Under the pieces are notes generated by a model. The model had not been told where the DNA came from, did no database searches, and saw nothing but the letters and a program-made list of their open reading frames with translations. The translations under genes were made by a program, and so were the position numbers. A stretch of 46,638 bases of DNA from the NCBI GenBank assembly GCA_022614855.1, contig JAKEHU010000020.1, positions 1 to 46,638 of the forward strand, read 5' to 3'. This document shows, piece after piece, positions 32,728 to 41,733 of this stretch. The stretch's first letter is position 1, and each line of letters begins with the position of its first letter. Origin of the DNA: Chlamydiota bacterium. GTDB lineage: Bacteria > Chlamydiota > Chlamydiia > Chlamydiales > Rhabdochlamydiaceae.

Positions 32728-33446
32728 CTATTTTAAAAGTTGAAAACCTCATGAAAAATTATGGAAAAAAGACTGTTGTCAACGAGCTATCCTTTGAGGT
32801 CAAAGAAGGAGAAGTAGTTGGTTTACTTGGTCCAAACGGTGCTGGGAAAACGACAGCATTTTACATGACCATAGGATTGATTAAACCGGATGGCGGCAGA
32901 GTCTTTTTCAAAGATCAGGACATCACCCATTTTCCCATTCATCAAAGAGCTCAAATGGGAATGGGCTACTTAGCGCAAGAACCTTCCATATTTCGAAATT
33001 TAACGGTTGAAGAAAATATTCTCTGCATTTTAGAGACCTTACCGCTAAGTCGAGAAGAAAGAGAAAATCGGCTAGAAAAATCTTTAAATGAGCTTCATCT
33101 AGAAAATGTAAGAAAAAAGAAAGCAGTTGCCCTTTCTGGAGGAGAAAGGAGACGGTTGGAAATCACACGTGCTCTGATCACTGGGCCCTCCCTTCTTCTT
33201 TTAGATGAACCATTTGCCAACATCGATCCCTTGGCCGTAAACGATGTCAAACAAATTATCCGCCTCTTAAAAGAAAAAGGAATCAGTATCTTGATTACAG
33301 ATCACAATGCTCGAGAAATTTTTTCCATTGTCGACAGAAGTTATCTGATTCAAGAAGGCAAAGTACTCATGTCTGGCCTAGTGCATGAATTATTGGAAAA
33401 TGAGCAGGCAAGATTAACCTATTTTGGAGAAAATTTTAGATTATGA
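32724..33446 (+). CDS. lptB: lipopolysaccharide export ABC ATP-binding protein
   Basis: The 240-residue ATPase has Walker A GLLGPNGAGKTTAFYM, Q-loop MGYLAQEPSIFRNLTVEENI, signature ALSGGERRRLEITRAL, Walker B LLLLDEPFANIDP and switch His in ILITDHNAREIFSIVDRSYL. The NLTVEENI and DHNVRE-like features are those of LptB (YhbG). It powers extraction of lipopolysaccharide from the inner membrane; LptF/LptG are not in the window. The ATG overlaps the lptA stop (ATGA). Its own stop TGA at 33444-33446 lies within the first bases of a long repeat (ATGAACCTATCC), so the last codon was fixed or altered by that element. Confidence 0.95.
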   Translation: MTILKVENLMKNYGKKTVVNELSFEVKEGEVVGLLGPNGAGKTTAFYMTIGLIKPDGGRVFFKDQDITHFPIHQRAQMGMGYLAQEPSIFRNLTVEENILCILETLPLSREERENRLEKSLNELHLENVRKKKAVALSGGERRRLEITRALITGPSLLLLDEPFANIDPLAVNDVKQIIRLLKEKGISILITDHNAREIFSIVDRSYLIQEGKVLMSGLVHELLENEQARLTYFGENFRL

Positions 33447-33782
33447 ACCTATCCCTTAATTCAGCTTTGTATCTTTTTGATCTTTTTGCCACATTTAAAT
33501 CGCTTCTTCTTAGAGACTGTTGTCGAATTAAGGCTTCGTCGCTTTTCGGGATTATTTTGGCCGATTTTCGATTCAAATTGCAGGGGTCATATACGCAGTT
33601 GATATTACCCCTGAAATTTGAAGTTGAAAAGCGGCTCAAAAGAACCCAAAAAATCGACAGAAGCTTAATTCGACAACAGTCTCCTAGCCATGTGTTCTTC
33701 ACATTGCCTTCGAAGACGCGATTTAAATTTGCACAAAAATCTCTAAAAATCTACAAAATCTTAATTATAGGGATAGATTCAT
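33443..33782. repeat. 340-bp compound palindromic element between lptB and the translocase gene
   Basis: This gap of more than 300 bases holds no gene. Its ends are ATGAACCTATCCCTTAATT at 33443 and AATTATAGGGATAGATTCAT ending at 33782. Inside lies a second pair of inverted repeats, GAGACTGTTGTCGAATTAAG near 33512 and CTTAATTCGACAACAGTCTC near 33665, around TTTCGATTCAAATTGCAGGG. Two open frames of 113 and 88 codons inside it are products of the symmetry. The left end supplies the lptB stop, and the right end supplies the start codon of the next gene. Confidence 0.88.
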
Positions 33783-35310
33783 GAAAAAATTTTTAAGTTT
33801 AGCGCGTTCGATTGCATGGCCAATACATCGAGAGGAGCTGAGAAAAGTCATTTCGATGTTGCTACTGCTCAGTTTTCTATGCATTCCGTATAGCATTCTG
33901 CGCAATATTAAAGATACGATCATTCTCACTGCAAAAGCATCTGGAGCAGAAGTCATTCCTTTCATCAAGGTTTGGGGCATTTTGCCTGGTGTAATTTTTG
34001 GAACGTGGCTCTTTGCAAGGCTGCGCAGTCGATTTGGCAGAGAAAAGGTATTTTATATTATCGTAACCAGCCTTGTCGCCTACTTTCTCTTATTTGCCTT
34101 TTTTATCTTTCCGCACAGTGATTCATTAAATTTAACCAATTTAAATGCATTTTTAACAAAAACATTGCCATCTGGTTTTAAAGGGTTGATCGCAATGATT
34201 TGCAATTGGACTTTTAGTACTTTTTATATCATTTCTGAACTCTGGTCAGTTTTAATTCTAACAGTCTTATTTTGGGGATTTGCCAATGATATTACACCTC
34301 TTTCTCAAGCAAAACGATGTTATGGAATGTTTAATATTGGATCGAATTTCGCTCCAATTTTGGGGGGAATGATTGCTATCTTTTTCGGAACCCACCTCAT
34401 CTCAGGTAGTGCTTCTTCTGAAATTTGGCACCAGACCTTGATTAAATTGACTCTCTTGATCAGCTTTTTCAGTCTTCTTGCAATGGCCGTTTTTTACTGG
34501 ATCAACCGCAAGGTCGTCCCCTTTGAACCAAATGCAACCGATCCAAATGATTCAATCATAAAAAATAGCAAAAAAAAGAGGCTTTCCATTAGGGATTGTA
34601 TCAAATACATCGCCTCATCAAAATATCTAATCTGTCTTGCCATGATTGTTCTGGGATTCAATATTGCAATTAATTTCACAGATGTTCTTTGGAAAGAACA
34701 GTTAAAGAACCACTTCTCAGATCCCAATGCTCTGCTTGTTCATATGAATCGAGTTTCCATTGGCATTGGCTGCTTCGCCACAATTGCAGGGCTCCTATTC
34801 TCTTTTATCGTAAGAAAATTTGGATGGACTTTTGTAGCAATCCTCACTCCAATAGCTATGATCGCAACGGGTTTTGTCTTTTTTGCCTTTTTCTTTTGTG
34901 GAAATATGCTTGAATCGATTGCACAGTTTCTCTTTGGACTAACTCCTCTTGCTATGACAGTATATGCTGGCTCAGTTCAAAACTGTTTGAGTAAAGCAGG
35001 AAAATATTCTGTCTTCGATGCATCTAAAGAGCTAGCTTTCCTTGCTGTAGATCCAGAATCGAGATTAAAAGGTAAAGCTGCCATCGATGGACTGGGGTCG
35101 GGGATTGGAAAATCGGGCTCATCGATCATTTATCAAGTCATGCTCCTCAGCATGGGAACCATTCCTCTTTGTGCCCCATATATTGCAACAATTTTATTCA
35201 TTGTTTTCATAGGTTGGATCTATTCAATCAGAAGAGTAGCTAAAGAATTCAATGAAAAATCTAAATTACTCCCCGAGGAAACCTCTTCATATGCCTCAAC
35301 AACAACATGA
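33781..35310 (+). CDS. ATP/ADP translocase (nucleotide antiporter)
   Basis: The 509-residue membrane protein belongs to the TLC family found in chlamydiae, rickettsiae and plastids. The signature is IPYSILRNIKDTIILTAKAS with SGAEVIPFIKVWGILPG. About twelve membrane helices follow, for example VFYIIVTSLVAYFLLFAFFI, LIVIL-type helices in SVLILTVLFWGFAND, and SAGSVQN-type segments near the end (MTVYAGSVQNCLSKAGKYSV, FDASKELAFLAVDPESRLKG). It would exchange host ATP for bacterial ADP or import nucleotides, central to an intracellular energy parasite. Which isoform (Npt1- or Npt2-like) is not settled by eye. The ATG is the end of a repeat (GGATAGATTCATG). Its last 91 bp overlap the convergent heptosyltransferase gene. 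Confidence 0.93.
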   Translation: MKKFLSLARSIAWPIHREELRKVISMLLLLSFLCIPYSILRNIKDTIILTAKASGAEVIPFIKVWGILPGVIFGTWLFARLRSRFGREKVFYIIVTSLVAYFLLFAFFIFPHSDSLNLTNLNAFLTKTLPSGFKGLIAMICNWTFSTFYIISELWSVLILTVLFWGFANDITPLSQAKRCYGMFNIGSNFAPILGGMIAIFFGTHLISGSASSEIWHQTLIKLTLLISFFSLLAMAVFYWINRKVVPFEPNATDPNDSIIKNSKKKRLSIRDCIKYIASSKYLICLAMIVLGFNIAINFTDVLWKEQLKNHFSDPNALLVHMNRVSIGIGCFATIAGLLFSFIVRKFGWTFVAILTPIAMIATGFVFFAFFFCGNMLESIAQFLFGLTPLAMTVYAGSVQNCLSKAGKYSVFDASKELAFLAVDPESRLKGKAAIDGLGSGIGKSGSSIIYQVMLLSMGTIPLCAPYIATILFIVFIGWIYSIRRVAKEFNEKSKLLPEETSSYASTTT

Positions 35311-36356
35311 GGAGAAAGTACATGAAGACAATCACTTCTTTTACTCCCTCCACATCCATCTAAAAGGCAGGGCCGACAAGGCCAATCCTGAGCAATGACT
35401 CGACTGCGAAAATGGTTCCAAGGTCCCCAGTTTTGCTCTGAAGTGGGTCCAAACAGGGCCACTACTGGTGTTTTTAAGGCAGAAGCCATATGCAAAACCA
35501 TCGAATCTACACAGATCAATCCATTGCATAAATAGAGAAGAGCACCCAGCTCTTTAATCGAGAGCTTTCCAGAGAGGTTTACTACCTTCTTTTCTCCAAC
35601 CAGCCTTTCTATTTCTTGCACTATTTTTTGTTCTTCCTGGTCTGGTCCACTCACTAAAATAATTTTTCTTTCTAAACGCAAAAACTCATGAATTAGAGAA
35701 ACGAAAAAAGAAATAGGTGGACATTTAAACCTCCAACGCGATGTGGGATGAATCACCACATAATTTTTTATTGGAATATTTTTGCTTTGGAGAATCTGTT
35801 TTACCTGTGCAAAGGCAATTTCAGGAATATAAAAAGACAACTCCCTCTCATCTTCTTCAGGAAAAATCCCAATGCGCCTCAGCGCATCCAAATTTCTTTC
35901 CACTGCATGTCTTGGAGTAGGACAGTTCTTCACAAGGTGGGTATAAATCTTCTCTTTTCCTTTAAACCCTTGTCCCTCTGGATCAAAGCCCACTTTTATT
36001 TTACTTCCGGAAATTAGGGAAACAATTGCTCCACGATCCCCTTCAGTTAAATTGATTGTGAGATCATATCCTTCTTTTTTAATTTCCCTAAGCAATCGAA
36101 GTTCGTGATAAAACCTTTTTAATAACCCCATTTTTTTCCAGTTTTTATCATATAGAAAAAATTTAGAAATGGCCTCATGCCCTTCTAACATCGGATAAGT
36201 ATCTTTGTAAAGATAAGCATGAATTTCCGCGTCTGGAAAAACTTTTTTTAAATGGGTAATGAGTGGAGAGGACAAAACCACATCTCCAAGGTGGCGAAGC
36301 TTGATAAGTAAAATTTTTTTTACTGATCCCAAATCAGGGAATTTTCCGTAAGACAT
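35220..36356 (-). CDS. lipopolysaccharide heptosyltransferase, GT9 family
   Basis: The 378-residue protein has the GT9 plan: [20 protein letters not shown] at the N-terminus, a central [20 protein letters not shown], then [40 protein letters not shown] and [17 protein letters not shown]. Family members (WaaC, WaaF, WaaQ) transfer ADP-heptose to the inner lipopolysaccharide core on the cytosolic face of the membrane. WaaF is most likely, but the sugar cannot be told from sequence. C. trachomatis lipopolysaccharide is reported to lack heptose, so this marks a fuller core. The frame continues 91 bp into the convergent translocase gene, so its last 30 residues are encoded opposite that gene's end. 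It is divergent from ndk. Confidence 0.85.
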   Translation of the reverse strand: MSYGKFPDLGSVKKILLIKLRHLGDVVLSSPLITHLKKVFPDAEIHAYLYKDTYPMLEGHEAISKFFLYDKNWKKMGLLKRFYHELRLLREIKKEGYDLTINLTEGDRGAIVSLISGSKIKVGFDPEGQGFKGKEKIYTHLVKNCPTPRHAVERNLDALRRIGIFPEEDERELSFYIPEIAFAQVKQILQSKNIPIKNYVVIHPTSRWRFKCPPISFFVSLIHEFLRLERKIILVSGPDQEEQKIVQEIERLVGEKKVVNLSGKLSIKELGALLYLCNGLICVDSMVLHMASALKTPVVALFGPTSEQNWGPWNHFRSRVIAQDWPCRPCLLDGCGGSKRSDCLHVLSPHVVVEAYEEVSSGSNLDFSLNSLATLLIE

Positions 36357-36417
36357 AATGAAAATAAACCCCTTACTTGATATAGTATATCCTCAGAGTT
36401 TTTTAGGAGAAGATGAA

Positions 36418-36843
36418 ATGGCAAATGAGCAAACCCTTTCCATCATTAAACCCGATGCCGTATTTACAAACCACATTGGAGAGATTCTCATTCGTTTTGA
36501 AAAGTCAGGTCTGAAAATTGTCGCTGCAAAAATGGTCCATTTCTCTCAAGAACAAGCCAGAGCTTTTTACTCTGTCCATGCCCACAGACCATTTTTTCAG
36601 GAGCTCGTTTCTTTTATGATTTCAGGTCCTGTGCTTGCCCTAGTTCTTGAAGGAGAAAATGCTGTCGCAAAAAACCGTCAGCTCATGGGTGCGACCAATC
36701 CCAAAGATGCAAATCCCGGAACAATCCGCGCAGACTTTGCAAAGACGATTGAAAAAAATGCCATTCATGGCTCCGACAGTTTAGAAACTGCAGCAAAAGA
36801 AATTCGCTTTTTCTTCAAAGCGCAAGAAATTTTTTCTCGATAG
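36418..36843 (+). CDS. ndk: nucleoside diphosphate kinase
   Basis: Ndk moves the terminal phosphate of ATP to other nucleoside diphosphates by way of a phospho-histidine. The 141-residue protein has [58 protein letters not shown] and the active-site NAIHGSDS. The frame is open from 36358, but the ATG at 36418 has TAGGAG eight bases upstream and matches the family's N-terminus. Length is full. It lies close to the nucleotide translocase, a sensible neighbour, though the heptosyltransferase gene runs divergently between them. A small stem-loop with T run follows the stop codon. Confidence 0.96.
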   Translation: MANEQTLSIIKPDAVFTNHIGEILIRFEKSGLKIVAAKMVHFSQEQARAFYSVHAHRPFFQELVSFMISGPVLALVLEGENAVAKNRQLMGATNPKDANPGTIRADFAKTIEKNAIHGSDSLETAAKEIRFFFKAQEIFSR

Positions 36844-36868
36844 AAGAATTGAGCCTCTCTTCTTTTTT
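36842..36868 (+). terminator. terminator of ndk
   Basis: AGAAGA at 36842-36847 pairs with TCTTCT at 36858-36863 and runs into six T. The stem is short and overlaps the stop codon, so this is a modest candidate. Confidence 0.45.
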
Positions 36869-36899
36869 AGCCTTTAGCCTTCATACTTTAGCTTTTAAA

Positions 36900-38663
36900 T
36901 TAGCTCTGGTTAGGGGATGAAGCGCCATCTTCCAGAATTTCTGCAAAAAAATCAAAACATACTTCAAAAAAAATTTTTGTTTCTGAATTTAGTTGAATCT
37001 TTCTCAAAGAAGAGATGGCCAAAATTTCATTCAAACCTTCATTAAAAAATTGAGCATAATAAGTAGCAAGACCGCTAAATGGTGGCAGACTCAATTCTTG
37101 GAAACAATCTTCAAAACTTTCTCTTTCATCTTCAAGATGTTGATGAATTGCAGAAACAAATGCATCTATTTGCCCACTTATATTTTCTATTTTTTCATTA
37201 AAACGTAAATTCTTTGAACCTTCTTTTAATATCTTATCTAAATAAATCACAATTTTTTTTAAATTATGAATGTAAAAAAAATGATTTCTCACATTTGATA
37301 AACTTATTAAATAATTCAATTCTAAGAAACGTTTAAATCTCTCCAGGAAAAAAGATTGAATTTGAAAAAAAATTTCAATTGCTTTGTCATCAGATGTTTT
37401 AATAATCAATGGGACAATTAAATCTAAAATCGTTTGATCTTGATCATTTTTTATCCAAAAATTTGCCTGCTTCTGCAATAATTCTAATGCCAGTTCTAAA
37501 TTTTTATAGATGATTGTATAATGCAAAAGTGTGTTTTTTTTTATATCTGAACAATTTAAATTTTCTGCAGTTAAAAAGGAGAATAAACCCTTTCTTATGT
37601 CTCTATCGATAGATGAAAGTAGTGTATAAAGGTGAAAAATTTCTTTCTTATACAAATAAAAAAAGAGCAACCCTTTATATTCTTTATGAATAGTTAAATA
37701 ATCGCGTGTTTCAGTTTCATTTGTTCCAATTACATTGAGATAATCAATTGCTTCAGAATTAGATGAAGAAAAAGCAGATGCTAAAAGAGGAGGGGTAATG
37801 TTTAAAGATGACAGACCAATTTCCTCATTCAGTTTGTTTAAAAAATGACAAACTGATGATTGATCCAAAGCTAGTTCGAATGGATATTGCCCTTTTTTAT
37901 TTTTGGAAAATTTTGCATCTTCATTTAAAAGATGCAAAACATTTGATACATCAAGAAGAGAGCAAGAAATATGCAAAGGAGTATTTCCGTCTTCATCTTT
38001 AGCCTCAATACCTGCACCTAGTTTAAGCAAGAATTTACAATCAACTTGCATTCCACATGCAATGTGTAAAATGGTTTTTTCTTCCTTATGTTTTAAATGT
38101 AAAAGTGAACTATCTTTTTTGATAAAAAACTTAGCTACTTCTTCATTTTTATATAAACAGGCAAGATCAAAAGGATTGAGACCCTGATCATTCATTTGTT
38201 CGCAGCCCAAAAATGGATATAAAAATATTACTTTTTCTAAATCTCCTTTTTTTGCTGCAATGTGGAACAGGCTATTGTTTTCTAAATCTCTAAATGATTT
38301 TTTTTCTCCTTCAAAATAGAAAAAAAGAGCGCGAAATTCTTCTATAGAAAACTGTTTGATCTCTGTTGCTACGAGAAGAGGACTAGGCAAAAGCTTTTTA
38401 CTAGAAGGAATCTTTTTTATCTTCGAAAAAAGATTTTCTACTTTTTTTACAATTTCCTTATCTTGAAATAGCTCAGTATCTGATACATAATCAATAAAAT
38501 TGATGATTTTTTCAATACTGCTTAGATCTGATGGTTTTTGCTCTATTTTTTCATAAAAATCATTAAAAAGATATCGAATCAATGTTGGATTTGTTTTTAT
38601 GATAGTTATAGACTGACTATCGAAATAAATGGAACCTGGATGCAATCCTTTTAGGAAAACCAT
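36900..38663 (-). CDS. ankyrin-repeat protein
   Basis: The 587-residue soluble protein has a helical head, then a row of ankyrin repeats at about 128-280: NSLFHIAAKKGDLEKVIFLY, GLNPFDLACLYKNEEVAKFF, EKTILHIACGMQVDCKFLLK, GNTPLHISCSLLDVSNVLHL and GQYPFELALDQSSVCHFL. A further unit lies near 385-430 (KNTLLHYTIIYKNLELALEL). The tail of about 150 residues is helical and unassigned. Ankyrin repeats mediate protein binding and are common among host-directed proteins of intracellular bacteria, but no signal or effector mark is visible here. GGAGAG precedes the ATG. It stands 15 bp after pckG on the same strand and may share its transcript. AT content and codon use look somewhat richer in A/T than in pckG, which could hint at acquisition. 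Confidence 0.85.
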   Translation of the reverse strand: MVFLKGLHPGSIYFDSQSITIIKTNPTLIRYLFNDFYEKIEQKPSDLSSIEKIINFIDYVSDTELFQDKEIVKKVENLFSKIKKIPSSKKLLPSPLLVATEIKQFSIEEFRALFFYFEGEKKSFRDLENNSLFHIAAKKGDLEKVIFLYPFLGCEQMNDQGLNPFDLACLYKNEEVAKFFIKKDSSLLHLKHKEEKTILHIACGMQVDCKFLLKLGAGIEAKDEDGNTPLHISCSLLDVSNVLHLLNEDAKFSKNKKGQYPFELALDQSSVCHFLNKLNEEIGLSSLNITPPLLASAFSSSNSEAIDYLNVIGTNETETRDYLTIHKEYKGLLFFYLYKKEIFHLYTLLSSIDRDIRKGLFSFLTAENLNCSDIKKNTLLHYTIIYKNLELALELLQKQANFWIKNDQDQTILDLIVPLIIKTSDDKAIEIFFQIQSFFLERFKRFLELNYLISLSNVRNHFFYIHNLKKIVIYLDKILKEGSKNLRFNEKIENISGQIDAFVSAIHQHLEDERESFEDCFQELSLPPFSGLATYYAQFFNEGLNEILAISSLRKIQLNSETKIFFEVCFDFFAEILEDGASSPNQS

Positions 38664-38678
38664 GATCTCTCCTCTTCT

Positions 38679-40484
38679 TCACAAATTCCAAAGAAGTAGC
38701 TTTTCTTTTATTTGAACCAATTCTTCTAAGAGACTTTTCGGCATTCGATCTCCAAAAAGAAAAAAATATTCTTCCAAATTTTCCATTTCTTTGAAAAACT
38801 CCATTCGATCTACTTTCAATAAAGATTCTAAATTTTCTTTGGATAGTTCAAGTCCATTCACATCTAAAGCTTTCTGTTTGGGGATGAACCCAATAGGAGT
38901 TTCTATAGCTGTTTCTTTGCGATCATCGATTCTATCAAACATCCATTTGATTGGGCGAATATTTTCTCCAAATCCTGGCCAAAGATATTTTCCATTTTTA
39001 TCTTTTAAAAACCAATTTACATAAAAAATCTTTGGCAATTTTTCTGGAGATGTTCTCGTTCCCATTTCTAGCCAATGGGCAAAATAATCCCCCATATTGT
39101 AGCCGCAAAAGGGAAGCATAGCAAAAGGGTCATGGCGCAATTTTCCTCTTTCTCCCTTTGCCGCTGCCGTCATTTCTGAAGACATCATTGTACCGAGAAA
39201 AACTCCATGTCTCCAATTCAATGCTTCAAAAACAAGAGGAATGGTAGTAGATCTCCTTCCACCAAAGATGATGGCAGAAAGAGGGACTCCTTCGGGATCT
39301 TTCCATTTTGGATCTAAGGCAGAGCATTGGTTGAGTGGCACGGTAAAGCGGGCATTTGGATGAGCTGCTTTTGTCTGGTTTTCTTTTGTCCATGGCTGTC
39401 CTCTCCAATCTTTTGCAATATCAGGAGGGTGTCTGGTCATTCCTTCCCACCAAACATCTCCCTCTTTTGTTATGGCTACGTTGGTAAAAATTGTATTTTT
39501 CGCAATCGTTTTCATTGCATTGGGATTGCTGTGATAAGAAGTTCCCGGAGCGATTCCAAAAAATCCTGCTTCAGGATTGACAGCATACAATCTCCCATCT
39601 TCTTTAAACCTAATCCAAGCGATATCATCCCCCACACATTCTACTTTCCATCCGGGGAGTGCAGGTTGCATCATTGCTAAATTTGTTTTTCCACAGCCGC
39701 TTGGAAAAGCAGCTGCGAAATACTTTTTTTCTCCTTGGGGATTTGTCACTCCGATGATCAACATGTGTTCAGCCATCCACCCCTCTTCCTTGCCAAGATA
39801 AGAACCTATGCGAAGTGCCAAACATTTTTTTCCAAGAAGGGCATTTCCTCCATATCCGCTTCCAAAGGAAAAAATAGACCTCTCTTCTGGAAAATGGACG
39901 ATATATCTCTGGTCATTTCTACAGGGCCATGACAGATCTTTTTCTCCTTTTTTTAGAGGAACTCCAACAGAGTGAAGGCCTGGAACAAAAGCAGCTCCAC
40001 GATTGATTTTTTCTAAAATAGCTTTTCCCATCCTCGTCATTAAATGCATGTTTACAACGACGTAAGGAGAGTCTGTAATTTGGACACTGATTTTGGCATG
40101 GTTGGAATTTAAAGGTCCCATGCAAAAGGGAATCAGATACATTGTTCTTCCCTCCATACAGCCAGAAAAGAGCTTATCTAAAAAAAGATGCATCTCTTCT
40201 GGGTCTTTCCAGTTATTAGTCGGACCGGCATCTTCCCGTGATTTCGTGCAAATATATGTGGCTTCTTCATCTCTCGCTACGTCGGCAGGATGGGTATGAC
40301 ACCAATAGCTTCCGGGTCTTATTTTGGGATTTAATGGAGTGAAGATGTCAGCTTTTACAAGCTTTAGGCAAATTTCATCGTATTCTTCTTTGGAACCATC
40401 GCAAAAATGAACTTTTTCAGGTCTACAAAGGCGGGTTACTTTTTCTATCCAATCTATTAAGATCTGGTTATGTAGTTCAACCAT
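38679..40484 (-). CDS. pckG: phosphoenolpyruvate carboxykinase (GTP)
   Basis: PckG interconverts oxaloacetate and phosphoenolpyruvate with GTP, linking the TCA cycle to gluconeogenesis. The 601-residue protein carries the marks of the GTP class: [20 protein letters not shown] (P-loop with the reactive Cys), [60 protein letters not shown] and [16 protein letters not shown]. The length is full for the family. Its ATG lies inside the last codons of mreB (8-bp overlap), so the two are translationally coupled. The same pairing with mreB occurs in C. trachomatis as I recall. Confidence 0.96.
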   Translation of the reverse strand: MVELHNQILIDWIEKVTRLCRPEKVHFCDGSKEEYDEICLKLVKADIFTPLNPKIRPGSYWCHTHPADVARDEEATYICTKSREDAGPTNNWKDPEEMHLFLDKLFSGCMEGRTMYLIPFCMGPLNSNHAKISVQITDSPYVVVNMHLMTRMGKAILEKINRGAAFVPGLHSVGVPLKKGEKDLSWPCRNDQRYIVHFPEERSIFSFGSGYGGNALLGKKCLALRIGSYLGKEEGWMAEHMLIIGVTNPQGEKKYFAAAFPSGCGKTNLAMMQPALPGWKVECVGDDIAWIRFKEDGRLYAVNPEAGFFGIAPGTSYHSNPNAMKTIAKNTIFTNVAITKEGDVWWEGMTRHPPDIAKDWRGQPWTKENQTKAAHPNARFTVPLNQCSALDPKWKDPEGVPLSAIIFGGRRSTTIPLVFEALNWRHGVFLGTMMSSEMTAAAKGERGKLRHDPFAMLPFCGYNMGDYFAHWLEMGTRTSPEKLPKIFYVNWFLKDKNGKYLWPGFGENIRPIKWMFDRIDDRKETAIETPIGFIPKQKALDVNGLELSKENLESLLKVDRMEFFKEMENLEEYFFLFGDRMPKSLLEELVQIKEKLLLWNL

Positions 40485-41577
40485 TCATATGTTTTTTCTT
40501 CTTGAATTTATCTAGATATTCGAGAGCTTTGCCAGTTCCAAGACAAACTGCGAGAAGAGGATTTGGGGCTACGATAACAGGAAGTCCTGTCTCTTTAATG
40601 AGAGCTTTATCCAATCCTTTGATGAGAGCTCCTCCTCCTGCAAGGACCATTCCTCTTTCTACCAAGTCTGCTGCAAGCTCAGGAGGACACTTTTCTAAGG
40701 TGAGTTTTACTCCTTCGATGATCTGTTGAAAGGGTTCCGCTAGACATTCTCTGATTTCAACAGAATTGATTCTTTTTGTTACAGGAAGACCCGCTACTTG
40801 ATCTCGTCCACGAACTTCCATTTCGAGTTCATTATCTCCCATGGGATATGCAGAGCCGATGGTCATTTTAATTTCTTCTGCAGTGCGTGGACCAATCATC
40901 AAGTTATAAGTGCGGCGCATGTAATTTAAAATGCAATCATCAAATTCATCCCCAGCAATGCGAAGCGAACGAGACTCGACTACTCCACCAAGAGAAATGA
41001 TGGCTATTTCGGTTGTTCCACCGCCGATATCGATGATCATATTTGCTGCAGGTTCATGGACAGGTAAATCGACGCCAATTGCAGCAGCCATTGGCTCTTC
41101 AATCAAAATCACTTCTTGCGCACCTGCTCTGAGCGCTGAATCTTCTACCGCTCTCTTTTCTACTCCTGTAATTCCAGACGGAACAGCAATCAAAATCTTT
41201 GGACGAAATAAACTTCTTGTGGGAGTGACTCGCTTAATCAAAGCTTTTAACATTCCTTCAGCAATTTCAAAATCTGCAATCACCCCATCTTTCATTGGTC
41301 TAACAGCATGGATTTTTCTCGGGGTCTTTCCAAGCATCGCTTTTGCCTTATGCCCTACCGCTAATACTTCACCTGTAGTTGAATCGACAGCAACGACAGA
41401 CGGTTCAGCAAGAACAATTCCCTTTCCTCTGACATAAACCAACGTATTTGCGGTTCCCAAATCAATTCCAATATCATTGGAGAATAACCCTGAGAGGGAC
41501 CCTGCTTTTTTCCTCACCATATTTGCCAGCTTTGATAGCAAACTTGCTCTTTTTGATTGTTGACCACTCACGCTCAT
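40477..41577 (-). CDS. mreB: rod-shape-determining protein MreB
   Basis: MreB is a bacterial actin that forms membrane-bound filaments and directs peptidoglycan synthesis; in chlamydiae it helps division in the absence of FtsZ. The 366-residue protein has the ATPase motifs [40 protein letters not shown] and [18 protein letters not shown], with [19 protein letters not shown] between. An extra N-terminal tail of about 37 residues (basic, [20 protein letters not shown]) comes before the usual MreB start and may aid membrane contact. The ATG at 41577 is chosen; five codons further up is an in-frame TTG. That leader (TTGGCGGATAGGTTCATG) is the end of a dispersed repeat and is shared with the SNF2 gene. 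It overlaps pckG downstream. Confidence 0.96.
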   Translation of the reverse strand: MSVSGQQSKRASLLSKLANMVRKKAGSLSGLFSNDIGIDLGTANTLVYVRGKGIVLAEPSVVAVDSTTGEVLAVGHKAKAMLGKTPRKIHAVRPMKDGVIADFEIAEGMLKALIKRVTPTRSLFRPKILIAVPSGITGVEKRAVEDSALRAGAQEVILIEEPMAAAIGVDLPVHEPAANMIIDIGGGTTEIAIISLGGVVESRSLRIAGDEFDDCILNYMRRTYNLMIGPRTAEEIKMTIGSAYPMGDNELEMEVRGRDQVAGLPVTKRINSVEIRECLAEPFQQIIEGVKLTLEKCPPELAADLVERGMVLAGGGALIKGLDKALIKETGLPVIVAPNPLLAVCLGTGKALEYLDKFKKKKHMNG

Positions 41578-41733
41578 GAACCTATCCGCCAATTTTAAAA
41601 ATTTGATTTTTGTAAGTTCTTTTCTTCAGACTTTCATTCTACTTTGAAAAACATACTTCTAGAAGTAGGTCAAAAAGTGGGATAAAAATCTGATGAAAAA
41701 GATACGAAAAGCAAGCTTTAAATTTGTCCCTTA
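41576..41733. repeat. palindromic repeat between the SNF2 gene and mreB
   Basis: Read on the minus strand it ends AAATTGGCGGATAGGTTCAT at mreB. Its far arm (AAGCTTGCTTTTCGTATCTT, TTTCATCAGATTTTTAT) is a close match to the left arm of the dapB element, and the near arm (CTTACAAAAATCAAATTTTT) to its right arm. The far end adjoins the TAA of the SNF2 gene. It is therefore a second copy of the dapB element on the other strand. Confidence 0.9.

Noticed and set aside
33443-33784. Open frames of 113 (plus) and 88 (minus) codons between lptB and the translocase gene
   Set aside because: They lie wholly inside an inverted repeat, mirror each other and have no ribosome site. They follow from the palindrome and not from coding selection.
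40931-41437. 168-codon plus-strand frame opposite mreB
   Set aside because: It is antisense to strongly conserved mreB motifs and low in complexity (Ser, Ala, Ile runs). It is a shadow of the codon pattern.
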